Shown here one piece after another: positions 56,889 through 64,000 of a stretch of 64,000 bases of DNA. The notes beneath the pieces were generated by a model. The model saw nothing but the letters and a program-made list of their open reading frames with translations, had not been told where the DNA came from and did no database searches. Numbering within the stretch: position 1 is the stretch's first letter; each line of letters begins with the position of its first letter. Source of the stretch: Synanceia verrucosa (lineage: Eukaryota; Chordata; Actinopteri; Perciformes; Synanceiidae); NCBI GenBank assembly GCA_029721515.1, contig CM056559.1, positions 5,953,001 through 6,017,000 of the forward strand, read 5' to 3'. The position numbers and the translations under genes are program-made.

Positions 56889-59800
56889 TTCTTTTTCAAG
56901 CTGTTTTTTGTTTGCATCTGGGAATAAAACTCACCAATGGGGTTTGACATTTTAATAAGCACCTTCTCAGATAAAACAGTGCATGTTTAACTTTCATGGT
57001 CATGTGTGCAGTGTGTACGCAGGAGGTTTACGGTTTGAGTCGGTGAACCTGAAAGTGACCTTTGCTTACATGAGTCATGACAAATCATCCCAGGAGCGAG
57101 TGAACCTCTGGAGGCTTCCTGGTCATCCACAACAAAACCTCATTTGCAGAATGTCACGCTGACTGTACGGTGAGTCCCTGTGCCTTCATAGCCGCTATTT
57201 TCCAAATACCTCTGCTACCCAAACAGATCTGCAAATCCAAAGTGAAAAGGACACCCCTCTCCTAAACTAAGCCAATAATAAAACACATTCTTTGGTGTTA
57301 AATTCTCAAAGGTGAAGTTCTCAGTTCTTGTAATGACTGTAGTTTTGAGTTCAACAATGAGCGTAATTGACACAAATACAAGAAGCCCATGAGTTTAAAC
57401 AGCTGTAATAGTACTCTTTAAAACAATTCTGGTTTTCTCTCATCACTCTAATAACATTGTTTTTGGCCCTAGCAGGCAGATGCTTTTGGTGCAAAGTCTC
57501 TGAAAATCAACTGTACTCAATTAGGGACTGTTGAATAGGGTGGAACATTTAGCATGTAAACAAATATTTCCCTTAGAAGCTGATAGTCGATATAGGACTT
57601 GAATTAATCAAGCAGACAGAAACATGACTGATCATGAATGATCATGTCACTCCATAACTGCTGGATCTGTAAATAAATAATTACATTTTTGTCTAGAAGT
57701 GCATTTCCCATGGAATGTATTTGTTTTCATTCCCTTGCAGTCTTACATGTAAACAAGGAGTGGTTATGAAGATAAACACATTAATCCATTATCTAGTGTA
57801 AATAGATCTTTAGAGAGCTGTGCAGTTTTCCTAGCTAGCCGCCTATGTTCCCTTAGATCTTTATCTGGCTTTCTAAAAAGCTGAAACAAATCAGTCTTTG
57901 TGCAAGTTAGCATTTTAACCAAGATAAAACAATGATAATTAAACATTTACAGTATCACTGTGGATTAGATAACATGTCCGTGAGCCATTGAGCTTATTCA
58001 GAAGAGGGTTGGGTTTCTATTTCCATCTTTCACTCAAACAGGGTTGATGGGAAAATGTCCCCAGAAACTTCTTCATCCAACAGAATTAAATTAGCTTAAT
58101 CTTGGATTTAACTGTTGCCACCCCAGAATCCTCTCACTAGTAAACACGCTGTTGTGTTGTGCTTTTGGTAACAAATCTCTTTGGCCTGAAGTCCTGCAGA
58201 TAATCTTAACTCCAGCCTTTTGCCCCTAAGTAATGGCTTTCTGTAATGGCCCCAAACCATGCAACCCATAATCTGTCCGTATGGTAAAAGGCCACATGGC
58301 AGATCCATGAGCAGGGCAAAAGACTAAAATAGACATTTTATAGGCTTTTGACCTATTTTTATTGTCCATTTCTGGAGTTCAACTGTACATTTTTACACAA
58401 GACTAGTGGGTATCGGCTAGCTAGTTATTTTTGAGCACACAATGAAGCTGTTGTCTTATATATCCATTCATCCTAAACCTCTTACCCAACAGATAAGGCA
58501 TTAGTCGGAAAGATGTATTAAAGGCATGTACAGTAATGCCAATAACTGTCAGACCCTGCTGTGGTAAAATGACAGGTTTTCTAAATGGACTGTGTTGCCC
58601 AGAAACACAACTTTTGTTCACTGGGACCACAAAAATAACTTGAGTGAATTTAAAGCATACAAATTTAAAAATAAATAAACATAATTAATAATAAAGTGTG
58701 TTAAAACAAATATGGTAACAAATTAAGATGGTTGTTACCATATTTTCAGATCTGTTCTTAAACCGCATCGTCACACAACAATAATGTAAAAGCAGTGAAT
58801 GGAAAACAAGGAAAGACTGAAGAAAAATCTGCACAATGTTAAACATAGTTATTTTACAAATGACAGTTTTTTTCATTTCAGTTTCATTTGCAAAAACGAA
58901 CGTGATTTTCCTTTTTTCATTGACTCAAATAGATCATTTTCTTCACATGGTAAATAGGTAGCAGGTTGTATACTCGTCCTGACAGTATAATTCAGTGTTG
59001 TACTCATGGAGTAATGCCCTGCAGTAGCGATGTCACAGGCCTGTCAAGCCCAGTTTAATCCTATTACAACCACTTTCATCATCACCAAGATATCTAGATT
59101 AAATTTCCTGTGTCAACAGCGATTATACTGGGAGGGCAATGGGATTGCTGAAGCATCCAGATGGGCAAAAGCAACTGGAAGTGATCAGTAATAGTATAAG
59201 TATAGATTATGTACTTCACCAGTGGCTTGGGATGCTGCACAAGCCTTTGCCCTTTCTGCTTCAAATACCGCTCAGTTATCCATTTGAAGTAGTAAAATCA
59301 AATCCACGTGACGCTTCAGTTCCATGTTGAGACCACAAAAAGACATTTTTTCCATCCTTTGATGGAGAAAAAGTGGAAATCAGAAATCCAGAGAAAAGAG
59401 AGAAAATCTTGACCAGATGGTCTGTCCAAGATTATCCTCTAAACATGGCTTCCCAGTCTCTCTGAGCCCCTGATGGCAACACTGTCGTTTCAAAGAAGTG
59501 GAGGAGTAAACACTGTCCACTCTGTGTCAAGCAGGTCTCTCCACTGGGGGTCTGCATGTTTAGCATCTCTGTGTGTTTGCAGTAACACGGTCAGGGAAGG
59601 GTTACTCAAATAAGTGTGGTTTGTCTTTTAACCCAGCTGCATTGAAACGTACAGCACCACCCACATTTGTGTTGAGCTGTATTCCCACATCTGTGTTGTG
59701 GCTCAAATATCACTGCCTCCCCCAACGAGCTGCTGCTGTAGCCAGCGGACGCTGCCTCGCACAAGCTTGAGGATTGTCTCATGTCTTACTCATTTGGAGA

Positions 59801-61653
59801 CACCACCCTCTCAGCCTCTGAGATAACCTCACCTCCTACAGCGGGATATTAGCTCTGGGTTAATGGGAACAAAAAGCAGGATATAGTATGAAGACCACAC
59901 CTATTCTCGTCCTCTCGTCCTCTGCTCCGTCAGGGTTTACCTCATCCTGAGCTGCAGCAGCGGCCTGTTTCACTTCACCGCTGGGTGTTATGTTGACCAT
60001 CTGACGAAGACAGAGAGGACGGGGTGAGGAGTGCATAATGCATCCGTGGAGCATTGTCAGTGTGCAGAGGTAGGGTGGAGCGGTTGCCACGGTGAACGTG
60101 CTCCATTCCACCAAGCTGGCCTCTGATTGGCCGCAGCCGTGGCTGAGGGAAGGAAATTCTGCCAATTGGAAACAATTGATGTTTTGTTGCCAGGCCAAAC
60201 TGTCCTGACACAAAGCTGACATTTATTGGCTCAAAGGTGCTGCTCAGGTTTGAAAAGGTGATGCAAAAAATAAAAAAATAAAAAATGTGGTGTTTGAAAA
60301 AGTGACAGACAATCCAATACCAGTGATGATATTAATGCTATTGATAACATTGATAACCAATTCTTACTACTAGACTGTGTCAATGGCAGGAAGGAAGTGA
60401 TAGAAACTGTTAGTTTGACATAGTTTTTCCTTTGTTGAACATCTGCCACTGTTTCTATTAACAACATAAAACCACAAGAATGATACCCATTTTAAATAAG
60501 CCACCAGCTGAACTGATTTCATTTAAAAATATCTATAATCTTGAGGATCGATTACTGAGGGCTGTCATCCAAGCACAAAATCTAACTCAGCATGGAGCTC
60601 ATGTAGCATTACGTTATTATAAAATGTGGACTATTTCAGGTTCAGTAAGATTCAGACCTCCTTCTTTATATAAAATAATAACAGATTATCCTCAAATTCA
60701 GCTGAATATATCAAACAAAACTACACATTCTATGTTTCAGGCTTGTAATATATAAGATTGAGAATTTATTTACATACTTTAATAAATCTGAGCAGCACAT
60801 ACAAACAGATTATCCTGGCTTTTAATAAAATGTCATCCCTCTATGATTTCGGTCTGTTTGAAGGTGTGCGGCATGAACTTTCTGAGCTTCCTCCTCTGAG
60901 CTAAAGAGATGAAAAACAATGAGCTCAGCACGCTTTGTGGAGGATTTGATCTCTTCTAAGTATTCTTACTTTTTATTACCTCCTTTTATAAGTTGGGTGC
61001 GAACAAGAAAACTTAGCAAAGCCTTTCATTTCCTTCTTGCAATGTGAAACTGTAAAACAGTGTATAATAAAAGCCCTCTGGATGTGACAGTAAATTAAAC
61101 TTATGTTTTAGTTTACTAGAGTGTGTTGCACATTCAGGAAGTCACATCACAGCATCAGGTTTTTGTCTGATCTGAAAAGATTTCTTCATCTGTGACTTGA
61201 AAGGTATCTGGTGTTGTTTTGACGACCGTGTCTGTGGAAAGTCAGGCGTGCAGTAATGCAAGGTGGCAGCGTATCCTGATGTCATTCATTAGTTGTGCAC
61301 CTCAAACAACCAGACACTGATTGTCGGCTGCACGTGAGTAATTGAATTGGGCGGGCGTGCCTAAACAATTGGCTCTAATTGCATTACTCTTTTGGACCAT
61401 GACAACTATTGTCAAGCTGAAATCTGCCCCTTCAGCGCTGCTAATTACATATGTAAAGCAGCAATATTTGGCCCATAACAAGAGGGGAGGGTTAATGGGA
61501 TAAAATTAATTTATCTGACATGAGCCCTGTTCACATCTGACATGTGTGCACTTGTGATTGAATCTCACTTCCTCAGTTTATATGTAAATAAACACCTAGT
61601 CGACACATGGTCGGGTGTCAGGAATGTCAGTAGTCATCTGCTACATATATATG

Positions 61654-61665
61654 AATTTGTGTACA
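61654..61665. repeat. Left target-site duplication of V-SINE-like element
   Basis: AATTTGTGTACA, repeated exactly at 61865-61876. Confidence 0.85.
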
Positions 61666-61864
61666 AACATCCATCCATTTTCTACTGCTTATCACCCATG
61701 CATGTTTTTGGATGGTGGGAGGAAGCCGGAGTACCCGGAGAGGACCCATGCAGACATGGGGAGAACATGCAAACTCCACACAGAAAGGCCCCGGGCCGGG
61801 TATCGAACCTGGTACCTTCTTGTTGTGAGACGACAGTGCTAACCACTACACCACAGTTTCGCCC
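61666..61864 (-). mobile_element. V-SINE-like element, short form (199 bp)
   Basis: Read on the minus strand it starts with a tRNA-like head: A-box region TGGTGTAGTGG (61843-61853) and B-box GGTTCGATACC (61799-61809). Then comes the conserved central part (GGAGTTTGCATGTTCTCCCC, GTACTCCGGCTTCCTCCCAC) and finally a LINE-like tail GATAAGCAGTAGAAAATGG with ATGG repeats. This matches the vertebrate V-SINE superfamily layout as I recall it. A perfect 12-bp target duplication flanks it. Confidence 0.85.
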
Positions 61865-61876
61865 AATTTGTGTACA
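61865..61876. repeat. Right target-site duplication of V-SINE-like element
   Basis: Exact copy of the 12-mer at 61654-61665, directly next to the tRNA-like head. Confidence 0.85.
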
Positions 61877-63183
61877 TGTATGAGGATATTTTATGTTGTC
61901 AGGGTGTGACAGCTGGATGTCAGTCAGCTCTGTACAACTGAATGATAATGATGCACTTCTCATGCCGGGTCTCAGACAAAGACAGACAGACAAAGTATTG
62001 TTGCTCCTCTCCTCATTGAGCCTAGAGACTGGTGGTGGGTCACTTTGCTCAGCAACTGCATTGAAAATGATGGCAGCAACAGAGAAGGTTTCGAAGTCTG
62101 AATGCAGTTATTATTGCCTCACAGAGGTCATCTGAAAAGTGCAAACGCCCTCAGTCAGCTGATTGTTTCAGTCAAGAGGAGGGTCCAGGGAAAATAACAC
62201 CGAGCAGGCCCTTTCTTTTTAAATAAATTAAACATAAATTTAAGCTTCCATCCCTACCAAAATAACTTGCGTATGGTCCCTTGAAAGCTCAGATTCCTCA
62301 GAGCGAGTTATGTGTCACTCAGGGTGGTGCAGGGAGCGCTGAAGACAGTGAGGTCATGTTTCAGTTTCCTCCTCCCTCTCAATCCTGCTGTGGACTCTTC
62401 CTCCTCATCATCCTCCTCCTCCTTGGGGAGTGTTGAGTGGAGCAGTCCTTCACATCTGGAGCCGCAGCCATGGGGCCCAAACATGGCGCCAGCCCCGCGC
62501 TGAGCCAACACCACAGCAAAAACGCACACACAGAAACACACACTCATCCCTGTTTGTCCCAAAATGTTGTTGTGCGGTGGCACCAGACAGTTTGCTGCTC
62601 ACACTCATTTAAGCATGCCGAAGTTCTGCAGTACTGCATGTACAGTTCAGTAAAGCAAAGTTTTCATGTGGCTCACTGAGACAGGAAAGTCACTCCACTT
62701 TAAAAACCCTCCCACTGAAGTGCCCTTAAAAGCTTCTTAAATTAATCCTGAGAAATTAACATAAGCAGATACCATTCCTTTCTCATTGAGGCAGGGCAGA
62801 CCCTCATGCATGTTAATTGTTCTCAGCTTTTTTAATCCAGTCTTCCACATGTGGGACCTGATCCAGTCTGCCTGTTTCTGATTAAGATTCAGCCATGTGG
62901 GTCGAGAGATGCGGAGAAATGCCAAGAGATGGATCCCTGCTACATTTTTCTGGCTTTACTGGATCCAGAACTATGGTCTTGATTGGGGGGGCTGAAACTT
63001 TATTGTCATGCTCACAGTTGTGATTATCGCTAATTTTCCCAGCTGAATGAAAGTAATACATGCCAAATACAGCTGGGTAATTACATCTGTGGAAAAGGCG
63101 GGTAAGAGAGATTCCTTGGTTACTCCATTTTTTAGGTATTTATTTTGATTCTACACCACCCTCAAAACCTTAAAAGTCTACTC

Positions 63184-63461
63184 TGGGGGCTGGGGGTTTA
63201 TCCCAGCTGTCTTAGGGCGGAAGGCAGGACACATAGAGACAGACAACCATTCACACTCAAATTCACACCTACGGTCAATTTAAATTAGCCAATTAACCTA
63301 ATCCCCCAATTTTTGGATGGTGGGAGGAAGCCGGAGTACACGGGGAGAACCCATGCAGACACCGGGAGAACATAGAACACAGAAAGGCCCCGGGATTCGA
63401 ACCTGGTACCTTCTTGCTTGTGAGGTGACAGTGCTAACCACTACATCACCATGCTGCCCTA
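63184..63461 (-). mobile_element. V-SINE-like element, long form, tail-truncated
   Basis: Same tRNA-like head on the minus strand, with a perfect B-box GGTTCGAATCC (63393-63403) and an A-box region at 63438-63448, and the same central GGAGGAAGCC block (plus-strand reading). Unlike the copy at 61666 it continues with an extra block (plus-strand GACAATCATTCACACTCA-like, ACCTACGGTCAATTTAAAT, CCAATTAACCTAATCCCCC, GGGCTGGGGGTTTATCCCAG). It lacks the GATAAG...ATGG tail, and no target duplication was found. Confidence 0.8.
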
Positions 63462-64000
63462 TAATGGGAATTAAATGTTGTGATGTCTGAAACAGGCATT
63501 ATGAGTGAGTGATATTCACATTGAAACAGCATCTTCTCCACAACAGTGAGGCAAGAACAAAAAGGACAATGTGCAGTAATTCTGTGCATTATGTGCTGTT
63601 TACACTCTCTTTATACTTACTTAACTTCTACACCTTTTATATTTGCACTGACTGGCTTGTGAGCTTTGCACTAAAAATTCCTACATACTGGCATGTGAGT
63701 GTACAAGTGGCAAATTATTCTTAATATTATGCTTCAAAATGCTATTTTTTTGCTTATGTCTTCATCTAAACACATCCACTTGCAACAGTTCAGTCATGTT
63801 CATGTAGCTTTTAATTTAGTAAGTAATAAGTAAGGCTGGGACAGATACTTAAGTGACATCAGAAAAAGAAAAAGCTCGTCAGCAAACCTCTGAGTTGAGA
63901 TTATTGTCACACAGAAATTACAAGATTTATCTTTAATGTATGAATGGCTTAAATTAACTGAATTGACTTATTGTCCTACTTTGTAATCTTACTCAAATAC

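Larger units (their letters stand above)
52831..64000. other. Gene-free region downstream of TRAF4
   Basis: About 11 kb without any coding exon I can support. It holds a dispersed repeat (56630-56740), a (GT)n microsatellite (56845-56888) and two V-SINE-like copies (61666-61864 and 63184-63461). I looked for FAM222B, the expected next gene, and did not find its conserved exon. Confidence 0.6.

Noticed and set aside
59180..59215. AGTATAGATTATGTACT resembling miR-144
   Set aside because: It differs at core positions from the strictly conserved miRNA and the upstream sequence does not form the matching hairpin arm. No miR-451-like sequence was seen either.
62308..62583. Acidic EEEDDEEEE open frame, minus strand
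   Set aside because: Produced by a CTC/CTT trinucleotide run on the plus strand; no splice or domain evidence.

Overview
The window is vertebrate nuclear DNA, almost certainly from a ray-finned fish of the percomorph/acanthomorph type. The genes are split by canonical GT-AG introns, the intergenic DNA is AT-rich, and it carries repeats typical of such fish: tRNA-headed V-SINE-like elements, LINE 3' ends with an ATGG tail, a Tc1-like transposon remnant and several dispersed teleost families. Nothing prokaryotic, viral or CRISPR-like was seen.

Three protein-coding genes can be supported base by base, and their order and orientation match my recollection of human 17q11.2. (1) TLCD1, minus strand, 3' part missing: exon 1 at 3545-3750, exon 2 at 2547-2626 and exon 3 at 417-499; the last exon lies beyond position 1. 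(2) NEK8, plus strand, complete: 15 coding exons from 9732 to 18102, giving 696 residues with an N-terminal NIMA-family kinase domain and a C-terminal RCC1 propeller. (3) TRAF4, plus strand, complete: 7 coding exons from 20395 to 50527, giving 470 residues with RING, TRAF-type zinc fingers, a short coiled coil and a TRAF-C/MATH domain. Every exon junction was checked for reading phase. TRAF4 intron 1 is about 23.3 kb, over a third of the window.

Layout: 1-3.9 kb TLCD1 (its intron 2 holds a broken LINE reverse-transcriptase remnant); 3.9-9.7 kb TLCD1/NEK8 divergent intergenic DNA with a 5'-truncated LINE in a perfect 13-bp target duplication; 9.7-18.1 kb NEK8 with a deleted Tc1-like element in intron 9; 18.1-20.4 kb spacer and TRAF4 promoter/leader; 20.4-52.8 kb TRAF4, including a 351-bp MITE-like element in intron 1 and a ~2.3 kb 3' UTR ending near an AATAAA at 52805; 52.8-64 kb gene-free DNA with two V-SINE-like copies. 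The expected next gene, FAM222B, was not found.

The three genes are not an operon. TLCD1 is a membrane-lipid protein, NEK8 a ciliary kinase and TRAF4 a signalling and cell-junction adaptor; what links them is old synteny. I found no convincing new biological system. The best leads are the MITE-like element with subterminal inverted repeats, the LINE/SINE pair sharing a 3' tail, an imperfect hairpin upstream of TRAF4 exon 2, and an optional 14-codon extension of NEK8 exon 6.
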